A stretch of 49,729 nt of DNA from an uncultured Prevotella sp. Its GTDB lineage: Bacteria > Bacteroidota > Bacteroidia > Bacteroidales > Bacteroidaceae. The notes under the pieces are model-generated. The model ran no database searches. It was not told the origin of the DNA and saw only the letters and a list, made by a program, of their open reading frames with translations. The position numbers and the translations under genes are program-made. The stretch spans positions 1 to 49,729 of the forward strand of contig UQWP01000018.1 of the NCBI GenBank assembly GCA_900544825.1, in the 5' to 3' direction. Within the stretch, counting starts at the first letter, position 1, and each line of letters begins with the position of its first letter. Positions 1-7,141 of this stretch are shown piece by piece.

Positions 1-1199
1 TCGACGAACTGGAAGGGGCTGGGTGTACGCCAGGACTCATCGTAGTGGATGAGGCTCACCACGCCATAGCAACCTCCTATCAAGACCTGTTTGATAGGAA
101 CAGAAAGGCTCTGAAACTCGGTATGACTGCCACTCCATGCCGCATGAACAAGAAATCCTTTGGCAGGCTGTTCGAGATATTGTTGAAATCTCCTTGTACC
201 AACGACTTCATTCTGCGTGGATATCTGGCACCCTACGACTACGTGGTAATCGGCAAGTACTCCAACGATCAGATGACCGTGAACCAGCTGAAAGGACGAG
301 GCAGCGATGGCGACTATGCCATCAAGGAGATGGACGAGAAACTGAATATTCCGCAGACCATCCAACGCCTCTACGACAGCGTGAAGAAATATGCTGACGG
401 CAAGAAGGGTATCGTATATGCCATTGACATCGACCATGCCCAGGCGATAGCCGCCTGTTACAATGCCCTCGGACTGAAAAGCGTGGCACTGGATAGCAAG
501 ACGCCTGCCAAGAAACGCAAGGAGATGGTGGAGGCTTTCAGACGCAGCGAGATTGACTGTCTGGTGAACGTGAACCTCTTCGACGAGGGTTTTGACTGTC
601 CTGACGTGGAGTTTATCCAGATGGCCCGTCCTACGCTGTCGCTAGCCAAGTATCTGCAGATGGTGGGGCGTGGGTTGCGCATCAACCATGAGAACAAGGA
701 TAAGGTGTGCATGATTATCGACAACGTAGGTAACTACCGCAAGTTCGGCTTGCCCGACAAGCCTCGCAACTGGGAGAGCATGTTTGCTGGCTTGAGGGCT
801 GGCAAGGGTATCATTCCTACCTATGTGAAGAAGATGCAGAACATCATTGCCGTGAATGATGAGATGATAACGGTGAAGAAGGCGAATACGGCAAGGAAGA
901 AAATGACAGCCAGACAACTGAAGGAATATCTGAAGAATGTAGAACCTTTCCAGCAGGATGGCAGATGGGGACTGAGGGTGATGAACGACATCATAGTGAA
1001 ACCCATTTACGCGCATATCTCTAACTTCCGAGGTGATTATGCCCAATGCAGAATAGGCATACAGAAATGTTTGTATGGGCTATTGGACAGGAGGGGCAAT
1101 ATCATCCTGCCTCCAGAATATAAATACATATATGGGTGGAACGAACATGCGGTTGATGTAAAAGGTAATGATGGTTACTGTAGAACCATAGAATTGTAA
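1..1199 (+). CDS. SF2 DEAD/DEAH-box helicase, 3' part (5' end outside window)
   Basis: The frame is open from base 3, so the gene enters from the left and only its C-terminal part is here. Visible helicase motifs are VVDEAHHA (motif II, DEAH) at the start, GMTATP (motif III-like), and the C-terminal RecA lobe with NLFDEGFDCPDVEFIQMARPT and YLQMVGRGLR (motif VI). This is the layout of SSL2/RadD-like superfamily 2 helicases that unwind or remodel nucleic acid using ATP. The last 130 residues are lysine-rich and then aromatic, with no domain I recognise. The Walker A lobe is missing, so the subfamily cannot be fixed. A strong hairpin terminator follows 24 bp after the stop. Confidence 0.85.
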   Translation, partial: DELEGAGCTPGLIVVDEAHHAIATSYQDLFDRNRKALKLGMTATPCRMNKKSFGRLFEILLKSPCTNDFILRGYLAPYDYVVIGKYSNDQMTVNQLKGRGSDGDYAIKEMDEKLNIPQTIQRLYDSVKKYADGKKGIVYAIDIDHAQAIAACYNALGLKSVALDSKTPAKKRKEMVEAFRRSEIDCLVNVNLFDEGFDCPDVEFIQMARPTLSLAKYLQMVGRGLRINHENKDKVCMIIDNVGNYRKFGLPDKPRNWESMFAGLRAGKGIIPTYVKKMQNIIAVNDEMITVKKANTARKKMTARQLKEYLKNVEPFQQDGRWGLRVMNDIIVKPIYAHISNFRGDYAQCRIGIQKCLYGLLDRRGNIILPPEYKYIYGWNEHAVDVKGNDGYCRTIEL

Positions 1200-1222
1200 C
1201 GGCTAAGAAAATATAAAAATAG

Positions 1223-1263
1223 AACGCAAGAAGCCTGGTGGATCCAGCTTCTTGCGTTTTTTC
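1223..1263. terminator. Bidirectional intrinsic terminator
   Basis: A perfect 12-bp stem (1223-1234 with 1247-1258) encloses a 12-nt loop and is followed by six T on the plus strand. The other side is A-rich, so it can also work on the minus strand. It sits between the convergent helicase and RNase H genes. Confidence 0.85.
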
Positions 1264-1313
1264 TTGTATGCACTATCTGCCTTGCCGCTATTCTCTTTGA
1301 GTATGTTCTGCAC

Positions 1314-1787
1314 TTATCCTTTTCTTCCGAAATCGGCAGGAATCTCGCCCCATTTCTTCGTTTCCCACTTAAAGATAGGGACGGTGATGGGGTGGGTGCG
1401 GAGCCAGTTTTCGGCACGGGCGATGACCTGATAGAGCTGCTCGGTTTGAGGAGTGCGCTCCAGCTTGGTCTTGCATTGCTTCTTGTTTACCCAGAGCTGG
1501 GCATTCACGCTGTCGCTGTAGATTACCTTGTCGGTAATGCCTTTCTGAGCCATCAGGGCGAGGGCGTGGACGATGGCGAGGAACTCGCCGATGTTGTTGG
1601 TGCCGTGGATAGGACCATAGTGGAAAACCTGCGCACCAGTCTGAAGATCAATGCATTGGTATTCCATCGGACCGGGATTTCCGGAGCAGGCTGCATCCAC
1701 AGCCCAGGCGTTCGCCTTCACCTCATTGGGCAAAGGCAAGACTGTATCGTTTCTCCATGAAGGAGGATTTACGGGCATGTTACTCAT
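1314..1787 (-). CDS. rnhA: Ribonuclease HI
   Basis: 157 aa. RNase HI cleaves the RNA strand of RNA-DNA hybrids in the cytoplasm (R-loops, primer removal). All four carboxylates of the RNase H fold can be placed: D31 in VDAACSGNPGP, E68 in NNIGEFLA, D92 in YSDSVNA and D152 in GEIPADFG. The NNIGEF/AQLWVNKK pattern fits bacterial type 1 enzymes. The first 25 residues are an unconserved lead-in. It lies 248 bp downstream of argS, with the argS terminator between, so it is probably transcribed on its own. I found no clear promoter box in the short gap. Confidence 0.9.
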   Translation of the reverse strand: MSNMPVNPPSWRNDTVLPLPNEVKANAWAVDAACSGNPGPMEYQCIDLQTGAQVFHYGPIHGTNNIGEFLAIVHALALMAQKGITDKVIYSDSVNAQLWVNKKQCKTKLERTPQTEQLYQVIARAENWLRTHPITVPIFKWETKKWGEIPADFGRKG

Positions 1788-1881
1788 TTGCGTTTCTTTT
1801 ATTTGTTTCTATTATTTGATAGATGATTTGTGTTTTACTGAACCGCATACGAGAGTTCTGTATTGGTATTACTGACCTGTA

Positions 1882-1931
1882 ATAAAAAAGAAATGAGCAA
1901 GCCCCAAAGTCTGGCTCTGGGGATGCTCATT
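1882..1931 (-). terminator. Intrinsic terminator of argS
   Basis: On the minus strand an 8-bp outer stem (1892-1899 with 1924-1931) and an inner CCCC/GGGG stem are followed by a T-rich run (complement of 1882-1891). It lies about 100 bp beyond the argS stop. Confidence 0.75.
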
Positions 1932-2035
1932 ATTTGTCAATAGTCAATATTCATTTTTTAAATTGTAGGTTAATTATATCTTGAGAAGTTTTTCAGGAGT
2001 GCTATACTCCTGATAACTTCTAATTACCTAAAATT

Positions 2036-3856
2036 TTACATTCTTTCAGGAACCTCGATGCCGAGCAGAGCCATACCATTCTTCAGAATCTTGGCAACAT
2101 TGGCTGCAAGAACCAGGCGGGTGATCTTCTCTGCCTCGCTCTCAGCATTCAGGATGCTGTAGTCGTGATAGAACTGGTTGAACTCCTTGGTCAGCTCGTA
2201 GCAGTAGTTGGCAATGCCACCAGGGTTGTAGTTGTTGCCGGCATCGGCTACGGCAGCAGCGAAGTCGTTCATCTTCTGGATGAGGTCAATCTCCTTCTCG
2301 TTGATAGGAGCATCTGCGCCCAACTCTGCAGGAATCTCGATGCCCTCGGCAGCAGCCTTACGCATGATGCTGCGGATACGAGCGTAGGTGTACTGGATGA
2401 AAGGACCTGTGTTACCGTTGAAGTCGATACTCTCCTCTGGGTTGAAGAGCATGTTCTTGCGGGCATCTACCTTGAGGATGAAGTACTTCAACGCTCCGAG
2501 ACCCACGATGCGTGAAATCTCCTGGCGCTCTTCCTCGCTCATGTCCTTGAACTTGCCGAGCTCATCGCTTGTCTGTCGGGCATCCTTGATCATCTCTGCC
2601 ATCAGGTCATCTGCATCTACTACGGTTCCTTCGCGGCTCTTCATCTTACCGTTAGGCAGCTCTACCATTCCGTAAGAGAAGTGAACCAAGTCCTTACCCC
2701 ACTTGAAGCCGAGACGGTCGAGCAGGATAGAGAGTACCTGGAAGTGGTAGTTCTGCTCGTTACCTACTACGTAGATCATCTTGTCGATAGGGAAGTCCTT
2801 GAAGCGGAGGTCGGCAGTACCGATGTCCTGAGTCATATAAACAGAAGTACCGTCAGAACGGAGCAGGAGCTTCTGGTCGAGTCCCTCGTTGGTGAGGTCA
2901 GCCCAAACAGAGTTGTCGTCCTTGCGGAAGAAGAGACCCTTCTCCAATCCTTCCTCTACCTTCTTCTTACCCTCGAGGTAAGTATTTGACTCATAATATA
3001 TCTTGTCGAAACCTACGCCCATCATCTTATAGGTCTCATCAAAGCCAGCGTAAACCCAGCTGTTCATCTTCTGCCAGAGAGCGCGAACCTCAGGGTCGTT
3101 GTTCTCCCACTTCACGAGCATTTCGTGAGCCTCCTTGATCAATGGAGCCTCTGCCTTTGCTTTCTCTGTGGCAGCTTCTTCTTCCATGCCCTCCTTTATG
3201 TACTGAGCCTTGAGCTCTGCGATTTCCTCACGATAGTGCTTGTCGAAGGCTACATAGTAGTCGCCGATGAGGTGGTCGCCCTTCTTGCCGGAAGTCTCAG
3301 GAGTTTCGCCATTGCCCCACTTGAGCCAAGCGAGCATAGACTTGCAGATGTGAATACCACGGTCGTTCACGATGTTTGTCTTGATTACCTTGTTGCCGTT
3401 GGCCTCCATAATCTGTGCCAATGACCAGCCGAGGAGGTTGTTGCGCACGTGACCGAGGTGGAGAGGCTTGTTGGTGTTAGGAGAAGAGTACTCGATCATG
3501 ACGAGCGGGCTATTCTCGGTAACTGGCTTCTCGCCGAACTTAGGGTCAGCGTTGATGGTGTTCAAGAGTCCTACCCAAGCGGCAGGAGCGATAGAAAGGT
3601 TGAGGAAACCCTTAACCACGTTGAAGTCTGCGATAACGTTAGCGCAGTTCTCCTTCAGGTAGTCACCAATCTCGAGTGCAGTTCTCTCAGGAGTCTTCTT
3701 TGACATTTTGAGGAATGGGAATACGACGAGGGTAAGGTTACCTTCGAAATTACTCTTGGTCTTCTGCAGGGCTACCATCTTTTCAGGTACGTCCTGACCA
3801 TAAAGCTCCTTCACCGCCGCGATGACAGAGCTGATGATTTCGTTTTCTATCTTCAT
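2036..3856 (-). CDS. argS: Arginyl-tRNA synthetase
   Basis: 606 aa, full length for class I ArgRS. It charges tRNA-Arg with arginine in the cytosol. The N-terminal Add1-type domain (about 1-110) is followed by the catalytic domain with IEYSSPNTNKPLHLGHVRNN, whose HLGH (133-136) is the HIGH signature. The KMSKS-equivalent is the degenerate GKMKSREG typical of many ArgRS. The C-terminal DALR anticodon-binding domain ends in the usual EVPERM. The start ATG lies about 85 nt below the predicted transcription start of the promoter at 3949-3980. Codon use is ordinary and nothing is missing. Confidence 0.97.
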   Translation of the reverse strand: MKIENEIISSVIAAVKELYGQDVPEKMVALQKTKSNFEGNLTLVVFPFLKMSKKTPERTALEIGDYLKENCANVIADFNVVKGFLNLSIAPAAWVGLLNTINADPKFGEKPVTENSPLVMIEYSSPNTNKPLHLGHVRNNLLGWSLAQIMEANGNKVIKTNIVNDRGIHICKSMLAWLKWGNGETPETSGKKGDHLIGDYYVAFDKHYREEIAELKAQYIKEGMEEEAATEKAKAEAPLIKEAHEMLVKWENNDPEVRALWQKMNSWVYAGFDETYKMMGVGFDKIYYESNTYLEGKKKVEEGLEKGLFFRKDDNSVWADLTNEGLDQKLLLRSDGTSVYMTQDIGTADLRFKDFPIDKMIYVVGNEQNYHFQVLSILLDRLGFKWGKDLVHFSYGMVELPNGKMKSREGTVVDADDLMAEMIKDARQTSDELGKFKDMSEEERQEISRIVGLGALKYFILKVDARKNMLFNPEESIDFNGNTGPFIQYTYARIRSIMRKAAAEGIEIPAELGADAPINEKEIDLIQKMNDFAAAVADAGNNYNPGGIANYCYELTKEFNQFYHDYSILNAESEAEKITRLVLAANVAKILKNGMALLGIEVPERM

Positions 3857-3869
3857 TATCTTTATATCT

Positions 3870-3887
3870 TTTTTTACCGGTAAAAAA
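3870..3887. repeat. 18-bp perfect palindrome in the argS leader
   Basis: A perfect palindrome of six T, ACCGGT, six A lies 14 bp upstream of the argS start codon, inside the predicted leader RNA. It could be an operator or simply an AT-rich palindrome. I do not recognise it. Confidence 0.5.
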
Positions 3888-3948
3888 TCTATTTATTTAT
3901 AGCTTGTCGATGAGGGGAAAATAGTTACCCTTATCGCTTAAGCGGCTG

Positions 3949-3980
3949 CAAATTTACAAATAATAATTGAATTGTGCAAA
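3949..3980 (-). promoter_or_regulatory. Promoter of argS (TTTG-N20-TAAATTTG)
   Basis: On the minus strand a -33 TTTG (3977-3980) and a -7 TAAATTTG (3949-3956) are spaced by 20 nt. This is the Bacteroidetes primary-sigma consensus. Confidence 0.75.
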
Positions 3981-4049
3981 GAAAACGACTTGTTTCTTTG
4001 CACAATACATAAAAATATCTCATCTGCGTAGGCTCTTGCTTGGTATCTC

Positions 4050-4241
4050 TTAACCTTCGAGGATGATGTCTGCCACGTCCTGAGGTGTATTCCAAAGGAT
4101 ACCATCTTGCAGCTCATCGTCGGTAAATCCATTGAGAGCCTCGGTAGCTTCCTTCTCGCTGAGCGCAGGAGTACCGTCTTCGTTCTTAGCATCGAGCAGT
4201 GCCTGTAAGATGGCAGCTCTGTATTCTTCTATTGTCATCAT
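4050..4241 (-). CDS. Small uncharacterised protein, 63 aa
   Basis: An acidic, helix-rich cytosolic protein (MMTIEEYRAAILQALLDAKN...) with no signal peptide, membrane segment or cysteine. I do not recognise a family. It has good coding character: amphipathic helices, normal codon use and no rival frame of similar quality. A possible -7 box (4346-4353) lies upstream. It sits alone between the argS promoter and the terminator of the esterase gene. The start could be the first or second of two adjacent ATGs. Confidence 0.65.
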   Translation of the reverse strand: MMTIEEYRAAILQALLDAKNEDGTPALSEKEATEALNGFTDDELQDGILWNTPQDVADIILEG

Positions 4242-4345
4242 TCGTTTTGTTGTAAAGTTTAATGTGTTATTTTATGTTTTCTGTTATAACTTATTTAATG
4301 CTGTTTTACAATTTATCTAGTAATGCTTTTGTCGTAATGACAATG

Positions 4346-4353
4346 CAAAAATA
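4346..4353 (-). promoter_or_regulatory. Possible -7 box (TATTTTTG) for the 63-aa gene
   Basis: A match to TAnnTTTG on the minus strand about 105 bp upstream of the start. No -33 TTTG lies at the right spacing, so this is weak. Confidence 0.3.
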
Positions 4354-4389
4354 AACAATTATCCACAAATAGCCATAATTATTTTGCTA

Positions 4390-4440
4390 AAAAAATAAAA
4401 AGCCCTCAACATATAGTGGATTGTACTATATGTTAAGGAC
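4390..4440 (-). terminator. Intrinsic terminator of the esterase gene
   Basis: A 10-bp perfect stem (4408-4417 with 4425-4434) is followed on the minus strand by a long T run (complement of 4390-4400). Confidence 0.8.
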
Positions 4441-4469
4441 TTTTATGCTATTGCTGGTAAATGGATGTT

Positions 4470-5354
4470 TTACTTCAAAACTTTAGCCAAGAAATCGCTG
4501 GCGATATGAGCGGCTTGCTCTTCCTGACCTCCGAATCCGTGGTCGGCATCGGTCATCAAGTGCCATTCGCTCTTCTTGTTCAGATAGTGGAAACGCTGAC
4601 CATAGGTGTAAGGCACTACTCGGTCGGCATCGCCATGCAGGATGCACTCGGCTCCGTGGTAGTTCTTGGCCGTCTCGTAGATAGGCAGAGTGGTGGCTGT
4701 GCGGATATAGTTGCCACCCAGGGCCTTGCCGTCCCACATCTCTATCTTGGCTGGAGGATTCTTGGGGTCGTACATCTTGCCGAATGTATTGCCACGCAGG
4801 GCATCGTCACGGAGCACGGCGGCAGGGGCAAGGAGCACCACGGCTTGTATCTTCTTGATATCCTTGTCAGCTTGTGCGGCTAGCTGTCCGCTGGTCATGG
4901 CTGTAACCACGCCACCTTGTGAGTGGCCGCCCATCGCAATCTTGCTCACCCAAGGCAGCGAGGAGGCATAGCGCAAGATGCACTTGGCATCTTCTATCTC
5001 ATTCAGTACGGTCATATCCTCAAAATTTCCCTCGCTCTTGCCATGGCCATTGAAGTCGAATCTGAGCACGGCAATGCCTTTCTTGTTGAGGCTGTCTACG
5101 AGGCAGTCGAAGAGTTTTCCCTCCTTATTGCCGCCAAATCCATGGCAGAGCACGAGGAGCGGAGTCTTCTTGCCTGCCTTCGCTTTGGCATTTGCTTGGC
5201 TTCCGTTGCCATTGGCAGCATCATTGTCTGGACGCTGGATGACTACATCGAGTTTGCCATGGTCGCCCTGCACGGTGGTATGCTCGGTTGAGGCTACTGC
5301 GCCGAGTGAGAACAGGGCGCAAGCGGTAAAGATAATTGTTTTTAGATTCTTCAT
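4470..5354 (-). CDS. Secreted alpha/beta hydrolase, Est1E-like cinnamoyl/feruloyl esterase
   Basis: 294 aa. A signal peptide (MKNLKTIIFTACALFSLGAVAS) opens the protein, then a spacer rich in N, A and K, then an alpha/beta-hydrolase fold. The nucleophile elbow is GGHSQGG (S145), the oxyanion loop is LCHGFGGNKEG, the acid is probably D244 in HGDADRVVP, and the base is H272 in DADHGFGG. The stretches RFDFNGHGKSEG, FEDMTVLNEIEDA and VVLLAPAA closely resemble, from memory, the Butyrivibrio feruloyl esterase Est1E, which frees hydroxycinnamates from plant arabinoxylan. Substrate is inferred from that resemblance. I set the start at 5354 because an upstream in-frame codon at 5393 lies inside the -7 box. 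Confidence 0.85.
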   Translation of the reverse strand: MKNLKTIIFTACALFSLGAVASTEHTTVQGDHGKLDVVIQRPDNDAANGNGSQANAKAKAGKKTPLLVLCHGFGGNKEGKLFDCLVDSLNKKGIAVLRFDFNGHGKSEGNFEDMTVLNEIEDAKCILRYASSLPWVSKIAMGGHSQGGVVTAMTSGQLAAQADKDIKKIQAVVLLAPAAVLRDDALRGNTFGKMYDPKNPPAKIEMWDGKALGGNYIRTATTLPIYETAKNYHGAECILHGDADRVVPYTYGQRFHYLNKKSEWHLMTDADHGFGGQEEQAAHIASDFLAKVLK

Positions 5355-5390
5355 ATTGTATGTTATTATTTTATTTGTAAGTTTCGCTTG

Positions 5391-5422
5391 CAAAAGTACA
5401 TAAAAGCCTTGAAACCACCAAA
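5391..5422 (-). promoter_or_regulatory. Promoter of the esterase gene (TTTG-N20-TACTTTTG)
   Basis: -33 TTTG at 5419-5422 and -7 TACTTTTG at 5391-5398, 20 nt apart. This places transcription start near 5384 and fixes the start codon at 5354. Confidence 0.8.
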
Positions 5423-5453
5423 AGTTTTTGTTTCATCTTCTTTATTATATATT

Positions 5454-6341
5454 TCATTCCATCCGGAATGTTACATGATAGCCTGCCACATTGTGCTCGG
5501 CAAGGGAGAGATTGATGGATTGCATCATCAGCATCTGGCGGGAGATGGAGAGGCCGATGCCCGAACCTGATGGTTTGGTGGAGAAGAAGGGGATGAACAT
5601 CTCCTTTGCCACATCGGCAGGGATGGGGTCGCCATTGTTGCTGAAATAGATGCCTGAGAATTGTGAACTCTCGATGCTCTCTGGATGTTTGTGGAAGCAT
5701 CGAATGTCGATGGCTGAGGCGTGAGCCTCGATGGCATTCTTGGTCAGATTGATAAATACCTGGCGCAGCATGTTCTTGTCGGCAGACCAGGTGGCATCTT
5801 CGGGGATATGGATGTGCCATTCTATCTGAGGATAGAGCGGCTTGATGCCTTCCACGAAATCCTTGAGTGGAATGTTCTCGATGACAGGATTTTGTAGCTG
5901 GGTGAGCTTGCGGTAGCTGTCCACAAAACTGGTGAGCGATTTGCTGGTATCTCGAATGGCTCGGATGCCTTCCTCATAAGACGAACCTTGGATGTCGGGA
6001 TTGCTAAGATAGGCTTGGCAGATGCTGGAGATGGGGGCGGTGGCATTCATAATCTCATGGGTGAGCACACGGGTTAGCCTTTGCCAAGATTCCACCTCGT
6101 GCTGCGCCACCAGTCTGCCGATGTCGTTCTCCATGTCGTTGAGGGCTTGCTGCAAGGCTCGTTCTCCAAAGAGTAATCCCTTGGTGGATAGGCGGAAGGA
6201 GTAATCGCCATTGCGAATAGCCTCTTGCATCAAGAAGGCACGGCTCTTCAGGTTGCGCTGGTGACGCAAGAAGAGATAGATGATACCTCCTATGACGAGG
6301 AGTATGATACCTATTATATATATGTGGAAAATGGTGTTCAT
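5454..6341 (-). CDS. Sensor histidine kinase with a single membrane helix (left two-component system)
   Basis: 295 aa. One N-terminal transmembrane segment (about 5-25), no periplasmic domain and no PAS domain, then a HisKA-like helix with RLTRVLTHEIMN (phosphoacceptor H95) and a HATPase domain with the N box FINLTKNAIEAHA and the G box GSGIGLSISRQM. The HEIMN version of the H box fits the NtrB-like kinases that partner Fis-type regulators. It lies 38 bp downstream of the response regulator at 6380-6898, so the two form an operon. With no external sensor domain it probably senses in or near the membrane. The signal is unknown. Confidence 0.9.
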   Translation of the reverse strand: MNTIFHIYIIGIILLVIGGIIYLFLRHQRNLKSRAFLMQEAIRNGDYSFRLSTKGLLFGERALQQALNDMENDIGRLVAQHEVESWQRLTRVLTHEIMNATAPISSICQAYLSNPDIQGSSYEEGIRAIRDTSKSLTSFVDSYRKLTQLQNPVIENIPLKDFVEGIKPLYPQIEWHIHIPEDATWSADKNMLRQVFINLTKNAIEAHASAIDIRCFHKHPESIESSQFSGIYFSNNGDPIPADVAKEMFIPFFSTKPSGSGIGLSISRQMLMMQSINLSLAEHNVAGYHVTFRME

Positions 6342-6379
6342 ATCAGATGTTTATAATCATGAATGATTGTGATAAAGAA

Positions 6380-6898
6380 TTATCGCTTGAGCTTGGCATA
6401 AAGCGTTTGGCGAGTGATGCCGAGCAGTTCGGCGGCACGAGAGATGTTGCCGTGGCATTGATCCACCACCTTGTGGATATGAGTGGTCTCGATGCTCTCC
6501 AGAGTCTCCACTTCCTGGCTTCGGTCGATGGCATCTTTTAGGGTTCTGATGAGTTCGTCATTATCCCAGGGCTTGGTGACGAAATCGGCGGCTCCGCTTT
6601 TCAATCCCTTGATGGCTAGCTGCACGTCGGCAAAGGCGGTGATGAGTACCACGGGGATGTGGGCGTGGAGCCGGCGGAAGGTGCGGAGCCAGAGCAAGCC
6701 GTCCTGACCGCTGTTTACGCCGAGCGAGAAGTTCATGTCGAGCAGGATGAGATCTACCTGCTCCTGTTGCAGCAACATAGGGGCGGTATCGGGGCGGGGC
6801 AGGGTGAGAATCCGTTCGAACGTATTGCCCAGACAGATTTTCAGCGCCGTGAGTATCGACGGATTATCGTCGATGACAAGAAGGGTTCCGTATTTCAT
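6380..6898 (-). CDS. Response regulator, receiver plus Fis-type HTH with no AAA+ domain
   Basis: 172 aa. The receiver (1-120) has the acidic pair in LLVIDDN, the phosphoacceptor D54 in LILLDMN, the T in LITAFAD and the K in VTKPWD. It is followed directly by a Fis-type helix-turn-helix (ISRAAELLGITRQTLYAKLKR). The central AAA+ domain found in NtrC-type relatives, such as the gene at 18395-19759, is absent. It therefore cannot be a classical sigma-54 activator and probably acts at a normal promoter, as RegA/PrrA-type regulators do. I chose start 6898 because the longer frame runs back through the promoter boxes at 6919-6949. It probably controls the divergent transporter genes through the palindromes at 6966-7003. 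Confidence 0.9.
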   Translation of the reverse strand: MKYGTLLVIDDNPSILTALKICLGNTFERILTLPRPDTAPMLLQQEQVDLILLDMNFSLGVNSGQDGLLWLRTFRRLHAHIPVVLITAFADVQLAIKGLKSGAADFVTKPWDNDELIRTLKDAIDRSQEVETLESIETTHIHKVVDQCHGNISRAAELLGITRQTLYAKLKR

Positions 6899-6918
6899 AT
6901 CTTTTATTTTTTTGTTTG

Positions 6919-6949
6919 CAAAAGTACGCTTTTTTCCCGAAACGACAAA
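6919..6949 (-). promoter_or_regulatory. Promoter of the left two-component operon
   Basis: -33 TTTG at 6946-6949 and -7 TACTTTTG at 6919-6926, 19 nt apart, on the minus strand. The start codon is about 13 nt below the predicted transcription start. Confidence 0.8.
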
Positions 6950-6965
6950 CAAAAACGGGATTGTT

Positions 6966-7003
6966 GTGTGATAATCATACAATAGAGTGTATGAAATTCA
7001 TAC
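6966..7003. promoter_or_regulatory. Two related 15-bp palindromes between divergent genes (likely operators)
   Basis: GTGTGATAATCATAC (6966-6980) and GTATGAAATTCATAC (6989-7003) are related palindromes. The second is perfect and the first has one mismatch. Both are followed by AAT, and their centres are 23 bp apart (about two turns). They lie between the regulator promoter and the permease promoter. I infer they bind the adjacent response regulator. Confidence 0.6.
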
Positions 7004-7030
7004 AATCCACCTTCCGGGCTGCCGGAAATC

Positions 7031-7061
7031 TTGGCAGAAAACGGGAGAAGCCGTAACTTTG
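7031..7061 (+). promoter_or_regulatory. Promoter of permease 1 (good -7, weak -33)
   Basis: The -7 box TAACTTTG (7054-7061) is a full match, but the element 19 nt upstream is TTGG (7031-7034) instead of TTTG. A weak -33 below operator palindromes suggests dependence on an activator. A 16-bp hairpin-forming palindrome (7012-7027) lies just upstream. Confidence 0.55.
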
Positions 7062-7141
7062 CAGCAGCTAACGAAAACAGGGAGATGGTATTCTTCCTTT
7101 ATCGTTTGATTTAAGTGAAACAAAAAATAAATGAGTATATG

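Noticed and set aside
1392..1760. 122-codon plus-strand frame over the RNase HI gene
   Set aside because: Antisense shadow; the minus-strand protein has all catalytic residues of RNase HI.
7012..7050. Sigma-54 promoter upstream of permease 1 (TTGGCAG at 7031)
   Set aside because: There is no GC at the required 10-bp spacing after the GG, whereas a full TAACTTTG box follows.
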